Of a stretch of 64,000 nucleotides of DNA, positions 52,046 to 59,681 are shown piece by piece. The stretch covers positions 9,447 to 73,446 of the forward strand of contig CAXTLC010000009.1 in NCBI GenBank assembly GCA_964245075.1. The letters are read 5' to 3'. The notes under the pieces were generated by a model, which was not told the origin of the DNA, did not search any database, and was given only the letters and a program-made list of their open reading frames with translations. Source of the stretch: LMUY01 sp964245075. Its GTDB lineage: Bacteria; Pseudomonadota; Alphaproteobacteria; Acetobacterales; Acetobacteraceae. The first letter of the stretch is position 1. Every line of letters begins with the position of its first letter. The position numbers were made by a program, and so were the translations under genes.

Positions 52046-52076
52046 CGCTTGGCGATAGCACGCCGGGCTTGCGGCG

Positions 52077-52460
52077 TCATGCGTGAGCGGACAGCGCCCA
52101 GCCGGCGGCCGGCCGGGTCGCGTAGCCGCCGGTGCGCCCGTAGCGCGGCGCCGGGTTGGCCGCACGCGCGGCGCCTGCCAGCACGCCCAGCACACGCGTC
52201 TGCACCGCGATGGCGCGCTCCAGCAAGCGCCGGTTCTCCTCCGCCAGGGTCCGCAGCCGGGCGGCCGCCGAGCGCAGGGCAGGGGAGGGCTTGGCCCCCG
52301 CTCCAGCCGCCGCCCTGGCTGCCGTCAGCAGCGCGGCGACGGCCTGCTTCTCCGGCAGCAGCCGCGCAGCGCCCGGCAGGTCCAGCGCCCGCAATGCGGC
52401 GTTCTCCGCCGCCACCGTGTCAGCCAGCCGCGTCATCGTCCGCAGCAGATCGTCCGTCAT
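52077..52460 (-). CDS. FlgN-like flagellar chaperone
   Basis: The 127-residue protein is mainly helical (DDLLRTMTRLADTVAAENAALRALDLPGAARLLPEKQAVAALL, then LRTLAEENRRLLERAIAVQTRVLGVL). This matches the short coiled-coil pattern of FlgN/FlbY-type chaperones for hook-associated proteins. Position after flgJ, with an ATGA overlap, supports it. The tail is basic and low in complexity. The assignment relies partly on context. Confidence 0.72.
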   Translation of the reverse strand: MTDDLLRTMTRLADTVAAENAALRALDLPGAARLLPEKQAVAALLTAARAAAGAGAKPSPALRSAAARLRTLAEENRRLLERAIAVQTRVLGVLAGAARAANPAPRYGRTGGYATRPAAGWALSAHA

Positions 52461-52804
52461 GCGCCGTTCCCCCTGGTTTCTGGCGTTTGGGTTTCCTGCG
52501 TTTGGGCTTCCTGCATCTGGATCATCTGGCGGAACACCGGCTGCGCGATGCCGAGGCCGCCGGACCGGGCGATCTGCTTGGCCAGCGCGTCCACCAGCAG
52601 CGGCTTCCACTGCGTTTCCGCTTGGCCGCCGCCGAGCGGGGTGCCGGACAGGTCCACCGTGTCGAACATGGGGGCGAGGAACTGGTTGAGCGCCATCGCC
52701 TCGAAGTCCTGCGACGCTTTCCAGGCCTTCTGCACCTGCGCGGACGGCAGCGTGGTTCGGATGGTGGGGGCGTCCATCATCGTGCCCAAGGGTGCGTTCG
52801 GCAT
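52457..52804 (-). CDS. flgJ: Rod-binding protein, FlgJ N-terminal domain only
   Basis: The 115-residue protein contains the rod-binding domain (AWKASQDFEAMALNQFLAPMFDTVDLS, then KPLLVDALAKQIARSGGLGIAQPVF) but not the peptidoglycan-cutting domain seen in enterobacterial FlgJ; single-domain forms are usual in alphaproteobacteria (CheL type). It helps the rod cross the periplasm. The C-terminus has a QTQETQTPET low-complexity tail. Its start overlaps the flgI stop by one base. Confidence 0.88.
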   Translation of the reverse strand: MPNAPLGTMMDAPTIRTTLPSAQVQKAWKASQDFEAMALNQFLAPMFDTVDLSGTPLGGGQAETQWKPLLVDALAKQIARSGGLGIAQPVFRQMIQMQEAQTQETQTPETRGNGA

Positions 52805-53904
52805 CAGCGCACCTGCAGGTCGGCTTGGAGCGCGCCGGCCGCCTTGATGGATTGCAGGATGCTGATCATGTCGCGCGGCCCCACCCCCAGCGAGTTCATG
52901 CTCGCCACCAGGTCCCGCAAGGTCACGCTGCCGCGGATGATGCCCAGCCGCTTGTCCGAGGAGTCGTCCACCTGCACGCCCGTGCGCGGCACGGTCGTCG
53001 TCGTGCCGTTGGAAAGCGGGCCGGGCTGCGAGACCTGCGGCGTTTCCGTCACCCGGATGGTCAGGTTGCCCTGCGCGATGGCCACCGTGCTGATGCGGAC
53101 GTTGGCGCCCATCACGATGGTGCCGCTGGCCTCGTCGATCACCACGACGGCCGGGCTGTCCGGCTCGACCCGCAGGTCCTCGATGACGCCCAGCGCGTCC
53201 ACCACGCTGCGTCCGCCGAGGTTCAGCGCCACCGTGCGCGGGTCCCGCGCCGTGGCCACCCCGCCGCCAAGCGCCGCGTTGATCGCGACCTGGATGCGCC
53301 GCGCGGTGGTCAGGTCCGGGTTGCGCAGGCCGAGCCGCAGTTCCGGCCGGTCGCCCAGCGCGTAAGGCAGCTCCTTCTCCACCGTGGCGCCGTTGCTGAT
53401 GCGCCCGGCGGTGGGGATGTTGCGGGTGACGGAGGTGGCGGCCCCGCGCGCCGCGATGGCCCCCGTGGCCAGCGCGCCTTGCGCCACGGCATACACCTCC
53501 CCATCCGCGCCCAGCAGCGGCGTCACCAGCAGGGTGCCGCCCGTGAGGTCCTTCGCGTCGCCCAGGGCGGACACGCCGATGTCGATCCGGCTGCCGCCCC
53601 GGGCGAAGGCGGGCAGGTTGGCTGTCACCATCACGGCGGCGACGTTCTTGGTTTGCAGCTTGGTTTCCTGGTCCCGCGTGTTGACGCCCAGGCGCTCCAG
53701 CATGCCGATCAGCGACTGCCGGGTGAACACCGCGTTGTCCAGCCGGTCCCCGGTGCCGTTCAGGCCGACGACCAGGCCGTATCCGACCAGTTGGTTCTCC
53801 CGGATGCCTTCCACGTCGGCGATGTCCTTGATGCGGACCTCCGCGGCGGCAAGCACGGGAAGCAGCAGGAGCAGGGCGGAAAACAGCAGCGGGCGCAATT
53901 GCAT
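52804..53904 (-). CDS. flgI: Flagellar P-ring protein
   Basis: The 366-residue protein has a signal peptide (MQLRPLLFSALLLLLPVLAAA) and the FlgI core beginning VRIKDIADVEGIRENQLVGYGLVVGLNGTGD. GGTLLVTPLLGADGEVYAVAQG and VVIDEASGTIVMGANVRI are strongly conserved. It forms the bushing of the basal body in the peptidoglycan layer. Length is normal. The sigma-54 promoter at 53956-53970 is the only one needed for the flgI-flgJ-flgN operon. Other flagellar genes lie outside the window. Confidence 0.96.
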   Translation of the reverse strand: MQLRPLLFSALLLLLPVLAAAEVRIKDIADVEGIRENQLVGYGLVVGLNGTGDRLDNAVFTRQSLIGMLERLGVNTRDQETKLQTKNVAAVMVTANLPAFARGGSRIDIGVSALGDAKDLTGGTLLVTPLLGADGEVYAVAQGALATGAIAARGAATSVTRNIPTAGRISNGATVEKELPYALGDRPELRLGLRNPDLTTARRIQVAINAALGGGVATARDPRTVALNLGGRSVVDALGVIEDLRVEPDSPAVVVIDEASGTIVMGANVRISTVAIAQGNLTIRVTETPQVSQPGPLSNGTTTTVPRTGVQVDDSSDKRLGIIRGSVTLRDLVASMNSLGVGPRDMISILQSIKAAGALQADLQVR

Positions 53905-53955
53905 CGGATATTTCCGGCTCGTTCAGCTTTGGCAGGCACTCTCACGGCAGTAAGC

Positions 53956-53970
53956 GCAAACGCCGTGCCA
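53956..53970 (-). promoter_or_regulatory. Sigma-54 promoter of the flgI operon
   Basis: Read on the minus strand, the sequence is TGGCAC-GGCGT-TTGC, an exact fit to the sigma-54 consensus TGGCAC-N5-TTGC. The GC of the -12 element lies at 53957-53956, so transcription should start near 53945, about 40 bases before the flgI ATG. Late flagellar genes in Caulobacter are controlled by sigma-54, FlbD and FliX, and the fliX gene is right beside it. Confidence 0.8.
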
Positions 53971-54064
53971 GCCCGGACGGGGGGTTTGCGGCGGTTTCCG
54001 GGGTGCGAAGGCCGGCAAATCGTGCCGGGTGGGCAAAAGGAGCAGGGTCAATGGTGCGAAACAG

Positions 54065-54463
54065 ATGACGGGCGTGGGCCGGGTGGGCGGCGCGGCGGCG
54101 CCGGTGGGTGCGCGCCGGGTTGGGCCCGGAAGCGGCGGGTTCGCGGTGGCGGGGGGCCCGGCCGCGCTTTCCGGCGCGTCGGCCGCGGCGCCGGCCGCGG
54201 CGGTGGATGGCATGCTGCTGCTCCAGCAGGTGGAGGACGGCCCGACCCGGGACCGCCAGGCGCGCCGCCACGGCCGGGCCATGCTGGACGGGCTGGCAGC
54301 GCTGCAACGCGCGTTGCTGGGCGGGGAGGACGACCCCGGCGCGCTGGACCGTTTGGCCGCCCTGGTGGAGCACTGCCCGCAGGCGGATGACCCCGCCCTG
54401 CGGGCCACGCTGGCCGCCGTTGCATTGCGGGCCAGCATCGAACTGGCGCGCCGGGCGATGTGA
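54065..54463 (+). CDS. fliX: Flagellar assembly regulator FliX
   Basis: The 132-residue protein matches FliX in pattern: a glycine-rich N-terminus (TGVGRVGGAAAPVGARRVG), then DGMLLLQQVEDGPTRDRQARRHGRAMLDGLAALQRALLGGEDDP and DPALRATLAAVALRASIELARRAM. In Caulobacter, FliX couples basal body completion to FlbD activity at sigma-54 promoters. It lies divergent from flgI and ahead of dksA, the conserved alphaproteobacterial order. ATG 54065 is the likely start though it lacks a clear binding site; GTG 54029 is an alternative. Confidence 0.85.
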   Translation: MTGVGRVGGAAAPVGARRVGPGSGGFAVAGGPAALSGASAAAPAAAVDGMLLLQQVEDGPTRDRQARRHGRAMLDGLAALQRALLGGEDDPGALDRLAALVEHCPQADDPALRATLAAVALRASIELARRAM

Positions 54464-54635
54464 CCCTTCGGTGACAGGGGGCTTTTCGGGGAAAATGCCC
54501 GGTATTTGCGGCTCGTTAGCGCGCCGCAATGTCGTCCGCGCCCTTGGCGGCACGCTTCGGCGTCGTTATACGGACGCCCGACGACACACTCCAAAGTTAA
54601 ACCCGACGGCGCATGGAGCGCGAAGGATGGCACAC

Positions 54636-55052
54636 ATGATGCTCACCCTGCCCCCCGATTACCGCCCCGCCGAGGATGAGGAGTTCATGCACCCCCGCCA
54701 AGCGGAGTATTTCCGGCAGAAGCTGCTGCGCTGGCGCAGTGACCTGCTGCGGGAAGCGGACGGCACCCTGGCCAGCCTTTCGGAAGGCGGCATCCACGAG
54801 GCCGACATCACCGACCGCGCCAGCGTCGAGACCGACCGAGCGCTGGAGCTGCGGACCCGGGACCGGGCGCGCAAGCTGATCAGCAAGATCGACCAGGCGT
54901 TGCAGCGCATCGAGGCCGGCACCTACGGCTTCTGCGAGGAAACCGGCGAGCCGATCGGCCTCAAGCGCCTGGAAGCCCGCCCGATCGCGACCCTGTCCAT
55001 CGAGGCGCAGGAACGCCACGAGCGGATGGAACGGGTTCACCGCGACGACTGA
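54636..55052 (+). CDS. dksA: RNA polymerase-binding transcription factor DksA, cysteine-poor type
   Basis: The 138-residue protein has the coiled coil (AEYFRQKLLRWRSDLLREADGTLASL...RDRARKLISKIDQALQRIEAGTYG) with the acidic tip, and a globular part FCEETGEPIGLKRLEARPIAT. Only one cysteine is left of the usual four zinc ligands. DksA enters the secondary channel of RNA polymerase and works with ppGpp. ATG 54636 lies nine bases after AAGG; ATG 54627 would be too close to it. It follows fliX as in other alphaproteobacteria. Confidence 0.92.
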   Translation: MMLTLPPDYRPAEDEEFMHPRQAEYFRQKLLRWRSDLLREADGTLASLSEGGIHEADITDRASVETDRALELRTRDRARKLISKIDQALQRIEAGTYGFCEETGEPIGLKRLEARPIATLSIEAQERHERMERVHRDD

Positions 55053-55113
55053 CCGGCCCGCGGACGCGCCGCGGCGTTTGACCCGGCAAGCCTGGCCCCA
55101 GAGGGGTATCGGC

Positions 55114-55470
55114 ATGGAGGCGAAGGAGCTTTACGACATCGATTTCGTCGCCTGGACGGAGCGGCAGGCGCCCGCCCTGCGGCGATCGCCCGGAGGCTCC
55201 AACAGTCTCGACATCGACCGTCTTGCCGCCGGGATCGAGGACTTGGGCAAACGCGATATTTGGCGCGAGGCCATCCGAGCCTTTGCGGCTTGGTCCTCGA
55301 CCGGCAAACGACATGGCTCGTTGCACGTCGCCGCCGTTTTAGGGCCCTGTCCGGTAAGCCTGGACGATTTGGTTGTGTCCGATTTCGATGATGGTGCGTT
55401 TCTGGATAGAATCCGCGCGTTGCCGATAAGATCGGCGATCGACGGTGGCGAATTGGACGAAGCCCTGTGA
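55114..55470 (+). CDS. DUF29-like protein with an unrecognised C-terminal half
   Basis: The first 45 residues (MEAKELYDIDFVAWTERQAPALRR...IDRLAAGIEDLGK) resemble the start of DUF29 proteins, common in alphaproteobacteria and cyanobacteria. The remaining 70 residues do not continue the DUF29 pattern and end close to an IS remnant. The 118-residue product may therefore be a truncated or rearranged member. ATG 55114 is chosen by homology; the binding site is weak. Its function is unknown. Confidence 0.5.
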   Translation: MEAKELYDIDFVAWTERQAPALRRSPGGSNSLDIDRLAAGIEDLGKRDIWREAIRAFAAWSSTGKRHGSLHVAAVLGPCPVSLDDLVVSDFDDGAFLDRIRALPIRSAIDGGELDEAL

Positions 55471-55604
55471 TTGACCAAGAGGTCGTCGGAGCAGGTGGCC
55501 ACGCGCTTCAACTGCTTTAGCTTGTTGAAGAACTGCTCGGCCAAGTCGTGCTCCTGGTAGAACATCCTATTGTAGTCGCGCGGCGACTTGCGATTGGACT
55601 GGGA
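55470..55604 (-). mobile_element. Remnant of an IS5-family-like transposase C-terminus
   Basis: The minus strand reads SNRKSPRDYNRMFYQEHDLA then EQFFNKLKQLKRVATCSDDL. This resembles the end of IS5/IS427-type DDE transposases (pattern SNRK-x-P-x2-Y, then E-x-FF-x-KLKQ-x-RRVATRYD). Only about 45 residues survive, the YD pair has become SD, and no inverted repeats were found. It lies directly against the 3' end of the DUF29-like gene. It is a dead fragment. Confidence 0.6.
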
Positions 55605-55794
55605 GTGGCGCTGGCCCAGCCCGAACAGCAGGCGCACAGGGTTGCCCGGCGCGTCGACAGTTCCTGCCCGCCGTCACGCAAAGGGTCCAGGCCGACGCCC
55701 GCCATGGCCAACCCCAATCGGCCCTGAACCATGTCCGCCGCCGAACCAGAACCCATTCCGACCGAAATCGTCACCACGGCCCAGCCGCTTCCAT

Positions 55795-57174
55795 TCAAGG
55801 AGACGCGTGGGGGGCCAACCCGGCCGTTGGCAGGACGGTTGGTTCTTGTTCGGTGTGTAGTGCGCTTGCCAGCAGCAACACCGCGACCGCTGCAACCAAC
55901 GGCATGATGCCGAGCATGCCAAAGATGCTTTGCGCGCTCCATCCTCCATGCAGCAAGACCGCGAACACGCCTGGGATGGTAACCTGACCGGCGCGTCCCA
56001 ACCCCATGGCCCAACCTGTTCCGGTGGAGCGCATGGTGGTCGGGTACACCAACGTCACCAGCGAGACACCGCCCGAGACACCTATCCCGACCAGCGCGCC
56101 GACCAGCGTCACGAACACCGCTTCCGCTTGCGCCGAACCCGGCCAGATGCCCAATGCCGCCGTCGCCGCGGCACCGGCCACGAGCGGGCCAACCAGCGCA
56201 CGCACCAGCCCGAAACGGTCAATCAGCTGCCCGGCGGCGACGAAGCCGAGCAACGATCCAAGGCCGGCAAACGAGACGGCTACCGCGGAGGCCGCAGGTG
56301 ATATGCCGTTCTGCTGCAAGATCGTCGGCAGCCAGACCGTCGAAGCCGTCGTTCCGAAGCAGGCGAACAGCGCCAGCCAGAGAAACGCCGTGGCCTTGCC
56401 CCGTCCGGACCGGAACAGGTCCATCGGACTGGCAACATGGCCCACGGACGGCGACGGGCTGATCGCGGTCCTTGCCGCCGCTTCCAGCGGCAGGCCAGGC
56501 GCAATGGCAGCGACGATCCGTGCGGCTCGCCGGTCACCCGGACGGCGAAGCAGCAGCAGGCTGATCGACTCCGGCAGGAACGCCCACAGCACGAGCGCCA
56601 TGACGATCGGAGCCGCCCCGCCGACGTAGAACGTGTATTGCCAGGAGACCCGGCTCAGAATCCAGCCGTTCAACAGGCTGCCGATGAGAATGCCGAGCGG
56701 GAAGGCTGCGTAAACCAAGCTGACGATGGTGGCGCGCCAACGGGCGGGCGTATACTCGGACGCAAGCGATAGGAAGCACGGCGTGGCCCCGCCAAGGCCG
56801 ATGCAGGCCAGCACCCGAATGGCCACCAGCATCGGCAAATTGTCAGCAAACGGGGTCAACAGCGTAAACAGGCCAAATAGCAGGACTGCTGCGATCATGA
56901 CGGGCTTTCGTCCGACCCGGTCAGCAATCCCGCCGAGCACAACTGCGCCGATGGCGGCACCGACCCAGGACCCGGAGATGGCCCACCCCATCGCGCTTGG
57001 AGCAACGTGAAGTGCCGCCGCGATCAAGGGCGCGCCGATGCCGATGACCTGCGTGTCGTTGCCGTCCAGCATCGCAACCAGGGCGCACAGGACCAACGTG
57101 CCTACTTGCAGGCCTGAAAACGGGCGGCTGTCCAGGAACGACGCGCCCGTGGCGGAAGGCGGCGGCCTTGTCAT
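55795..57174 (-). CDS. MFS transporter, aromatic acid:H+ symporter-like
   Basis: The 459-residue, 12-helix transporter has LDGNDTQVIGIGAPLIA in helix 1, where AAHS members have a conserved Asp (DGxD), and GGIADRVGRKPVMIAAV as the 2-3 loop signature. LASEYTPARWRATIVSLVYAAFPLG and GQLIDRFGLVRAL are typical too. AAHS proteins import benzoates and related acids. It is divergent from the catabolic operon, so it probably imports its substrate. Its ATG overlaps the stop of a 56-residue upstream frame as ATGA. Confidence 0.87.
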   Translation of the reverse strand: MTRPPPSATGASFLDSRPFSGLQVGTLVLCALVAMLDGNDTQVIGIGAPLIAAALHVAPSAMGWAISGSWVGAAIGAVVLGGIADRVGRKPVMIAAVLLFGLFTLLTPFADNLPMLVAIRVLACIGLGGATPCFLSLASEYTPARWRATIVSLVYAAFPLGILIGSLLNGWILSRVSWQYTFYVGGAAPIVMALVLWAFLPESISLLLLRRPGDRRAARIVAAIAPGLPLEAAARTAISPSPSVGHVASPMDLFRSGRGKATAFLWLALFACFGTTASTVWLPTILQQNGISPAASAVAVSFAGLGSLLGFVAAGQLIDRFGLVRALVGPLVAGAAATAALGIWPGSAQAEAVFVTLVGALVGIGVSGGVSLVTLVYPTTMRSTGTGWAMGLGRAGQVTIPGVFAVLLHGGWSAQSIFGMLGIMPLVAAVAVLLLASALHTEQEPTVLPTAGLAPHASP

Positions 57175-57341
57175 CGCAGGGCGATGCCGGCGGCCCAGGT
57201 GAACGGGTCCACGACGACGCTGCCCAGATCGGCCGGTTCACCGCCGCTGTGGCCCCCCTGCCGGGCCTGTGAGACGATCGCCTGGGTAGTGCCATCGATG
57301 GGCAGAACGACTGAACGCAAGCTCAGTGTATCGAGCGCCAT
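57171..57341 (-). CDS. 56-residue hypothetical protein coupled to the transporter
   Basis: ATG 57341 has GGGGA with a nine-base spacer, a good binding site, and the stop overlaps the transporter start. The product (ALDTLSLRSVVLPIDGTTQA, then SVVVDPFTWAAGIALR) has no signal or membrane segment. It is not recognised. It may be a real small protein, or an upstream frame that controls transporter translation. The longer open frame to 57521 has no support. Confidence 0.55.
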   Translation of the reverse strand: MALDTLSLRSVVLPIDGTTQAIVSQARQGGHSGGEPADLGSVVVDPFTWAAGIALR

Positions 57342-57637
57342 GGATCGCTTTCCCCATCTATTAATGACGAGCTTTGTCTGGCCGCGAATTACCGTCAAGC
57401 CGGGTTCGCATGCAAAGCTTCTCCCACACGCCGAAACGGACCTGGTCCACCATCGGGCCTGGCTGCGGAACACCCAAACGACGTGGAACGGGGAGCACAA
57501 AGCGCCGCGTGACCGCTCCACGGGAGCGGGGGAGGATCAGTAACGGATCGCTTGCCGAAGGCCATCATCCTGGCCGGAGAGCGATTTCTTGGAGGAGGTA
57601 GGAAGCCGCTGGCATCTGCGCTGCTCCAGCTTTCACA

Positions 57638-57666
57638 TTGACGATCTTCTCATAATGAGATATGCT
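57638..57666 (+). promoter_or_regulatory. Sigma-70-type promoter of the catabolic operon
   Basis: TTGACG (57638-57643) and TATGCT (57661-57666) are separated by exactly 17 bases. Transcription should start near 57673, which places the upstream ATG at 57662 inside the -10 box and supports ATG 57704 as the monooxygenase start. Confidence 0.7.
57648..57660 (+). promoter_or_regulatory. Operator-like palindrome within the promoter spacer
   Basis: TCTCAT-A-ATGAGA is a perfect 13-base palindrome lying between the -35 and -10 boxes. A repressor bound there would block polymerase. GntR- and MarR-type regulators often use sites of this size. No regulator gene is in the window. Confidence 0.55.
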
Positions 57667-57703
57667 TCACTTTCCGGTAGGGCGCGGCGAGCGGGTCAAA
57701 ACA

Positions 57704-59380
57704 ATGCGGGAAGACACTGTCAGTCACTCGGCTGTGCTCGTTGTCGGCGCAGGCCCAGTTGGCCTGATGACCGCGATCACCCTTGCACGCCACGGTTTGA
57801 GTTCGACGATCATCGAACGGTTCAAGACCAGGCACGGCGCGCCGAAGGCGCATGCGCTCAACCCGCGGTCCCTGGAGATCTGCCGTTCGATTGGCCTCGA
57901 CATGAAGGCGATGAGCCTGCGCGCCACCCCGGCCGCGGACGGCGGCTGGGTGCGGTTCGTCACGACCCTCGCCGGCGAGGAGATCGGCGTCATGCCCTAC
58001 GAGCGGCAGGACGAGCAGGTGCTGGACGTGACCCCGACGCCCTTGATCAACCTGGCCCAACCCTTGTTCGAGGATCTCCTGCTTGAGGAGGTGGCGCGTT
58101 CGCCATTGATCGAGCTGCGTCGCGGCGTCGCGTGGGTCGGCTGCGAGCAGACCGACGATGCGGTGACGTCGCTCGTCGAGGACGTGGAAACGCGGGAGCA
58201 GACGCGGCTGGCCACGCGGTATGTGATCGGCGCTGACGGGGCGGGCAGCGTTGTGCGACGCGAACTCGGCGTCGGGATGGTCGGCGACAGCGCATCGCAG
58301 GCCTTCATCACGATCCACTTCGCGGCCAACCTGCGCGCAGTGGTGGGCGACCGGCCGGGTATCCTGTACTGGATCATGCAGCCGCCCCACACCGGCGTCC
58401 TGATCGCCTACGACATCGGCAGCCGCTGGTGCATGCTCTACCCCTACGATCCGGCGGTGGTGCCGCGGGAGAGCTTCACGCCTGAGGTGTGCCAGCAGAT
58501 CCTGCGCCACGCGATCGGCGGGGGCGACCAGGAACTCGAGATCAAGCACGTGCTTCCTTGGGCGTTGGTGTCGGAGGTCGCGGACCGCTATCGCGTGGGC
58601 CGGGTGTTTCTGGTCGGCGATGCCGCGCATCGTTTTCCGCCCACGGGCGGCCTGGGATTGAACACCGGGTTGCAGGATGCCCACAACCTCGCCTGGAAGA
58701 TCGCGGCCGTGGAACAGGGGCGGGCATCCGATGGGCTGCTGGACAGCTACCACACCGAGCGGCATGCGGTGGCGGTGACCAACTCGGCGCAGAGCTACAA
58801 GAATGCCCAGCGCATCCTGAAGCTGCAAATGGCGCTCAAGTCCGACGGTGCGGACGACGCCGACGCGCTGCTGCGGCGGCTTCGCGATCCCGTGGCCCAG
58901 GCCGACATCCAGAGGCAGGTCGCCAACCAGCGCGAGCATTTCGACAGCCTCGCCCTGCAACTCGGCTTCGTTTACGGCCCCGAAGGCTACGACCACGCGG
59001 ATGTTTCCGACTTCACGCCACGGCTGCTGGTCGGCGGGCGAATGCCCCACGCCTGGGTGACACGGGATGGAACGGTGGTTCCGCTTCTGGACCTGCTCGA
59101 CACCCGGCGCTTCACCCTGTTGGTCGGGAGCAGCCAGGCAAGCGGGCTGAACGGCGCCGGGTCGTCGGAAACGTTCGTCAAGGTGGTCGCCGAGGGCGTG
59201 GATTTTGACGATCCGGAAGGCTCGCTGCGCCGGTTCGCGAACCTGGCGGGAGGAGAATCGGTCCTGGTGCGTCCCGATGGCCACGTGGCCGCCATCGTTG
59301 CTCCGTCGCAGGCGGACGCCCTTCCCAGCCTGCTGCCATCGCTGATCGGCAAGGCGTTGTTCATGAAGGCTGCGGCATGA
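57704..59380 (+). CDS. FAD-dependent aromatic hydroxylase (phenol hydroxylase / TfdB / MhpA-like)
   Basis: The 558-residue class A flavin monooxygenase has VLVVGAGPVGLMTAITLARHG (FAD binding) near residue 9, VIGADGAGSVVRRELG near 175 and VGRVFLVGDAAHRFPPTGGLGLNTGLQDAHNLAWKIAAV near 295. A C-terminal thioredoxin-like domain (from about 430, ending VLVRPDGHVAAIV) is typical of phenol hydroxylases and MhpA. It would add an ortho hydroxyl group to a phenol using NAD(P)H and oxygen. The start is ATG 57704 (see promoter). Its stop overlaps the Dabb gene as ATGA. Confidence 0.9.
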   Translation: MREDTVSHSAVLVVGAGPVGLMTAITLARHGLSSTIIERFKTRHGAPKAHALNPRSLEICRSIGLDMKAMSLRATPAADGGWVRFVTTLAGEEIGVMPYERQDEQVLDVTPTPLINLAQPLFEDLLLEEVARSPLIELRRGVAWVGCEQTDDAVTSLVEDVETREQTRLATRYVIGADGAGSVVRRELGVGMVGDSASQAFITIHFAANLRAVVGDRPGILYWIMQPPHTGVLIAYDIGSRWCMLYPYDPAVVPRESFTPEVCQQILRHAIGGGDQELEIKHVLPWALVSEVADRYRVGRVFLVGDAAHRFPPTGGLGLNTGLQDAHNLAWKIAAVEQGRASDGLLDSYHTERHAVAVTNSAQSYKNAQRILKLQMALKSDGADDADALLRRLRDPVAQADIQRQVANQREHFDSLALQLGFVYGPEGYDHADVSDFTPRLLVGGRMPHAWVTRDGTVVPLLDLLDTRRFTLLVGSSQASGLNGAGSSETFVKVVAEGVDFDDPEGSLRRFANLAGGESVLVRPDGHVAAIVAPSQADALPSLLPSLIGKALFMKAAA

Positions 59381-59670
59381 TCCTTCACGCTGTCATCTTC
59401 ACCTGGAAGAGCGGTGTGACGCCGCAACAGGTGGACGATCTGACATCGGCGCTCCACGCGCTGCGTGGGTCGATTCCGGGCCTGGCCTCGATCCAGGGCG
59501 GGCCCGATCTGGGCCTGCGTCCGGGCAACCCGGATTATCTCCTTCTCGCCACGTTCGATGACGAGGACGCTTGGCGCGGCTACCAGGCGCATCCTCTGCA
59601 CAAGGCGCTGGTCGCCGAGATGATCGAGCCCATCGCGGCGCATCGCCAGTCCATGCAAACCGTCGGATAG
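59377..59670 (+). CDS. Dabb (stress-responsive A/B barrel) domain protein
   Basis: The 97-residue protein has the ferredoxin-like dimeric barrel pattern of Dabb: ILHAVIFTWKSGVTPQQVDDLTSALHAL, then DYLLLATFDDEDAWRGYQAHPLHKALVAEMI. Some Dabb proteins are cyclases or decarboxylases in plant and bacterial aromatic pathways, others are of unknown role. ATG 59377 overlaps the monooxygenase. Its place suggests a role with the ring-hydroxylated product. Confidence 0.85.
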   Translation: MILHAVIFTWKSGVTPQQVDDLTSALHALRGSIPGLASIQGGPDLGLRPGNPDYLLLATFDDEDAWRGYQAHPLHKALVAEMIEPIAAHRQSMQTVG

Positions 59671-59681
59671 GGCTTGGACCC

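Noticed and set aside
55131..55637. A 168-residue minus-strand frame opposite the DUF29-like gene
   Set aside because: Only its first part resembles a transposase; the rest is the antisense of the DUF29-like gene.
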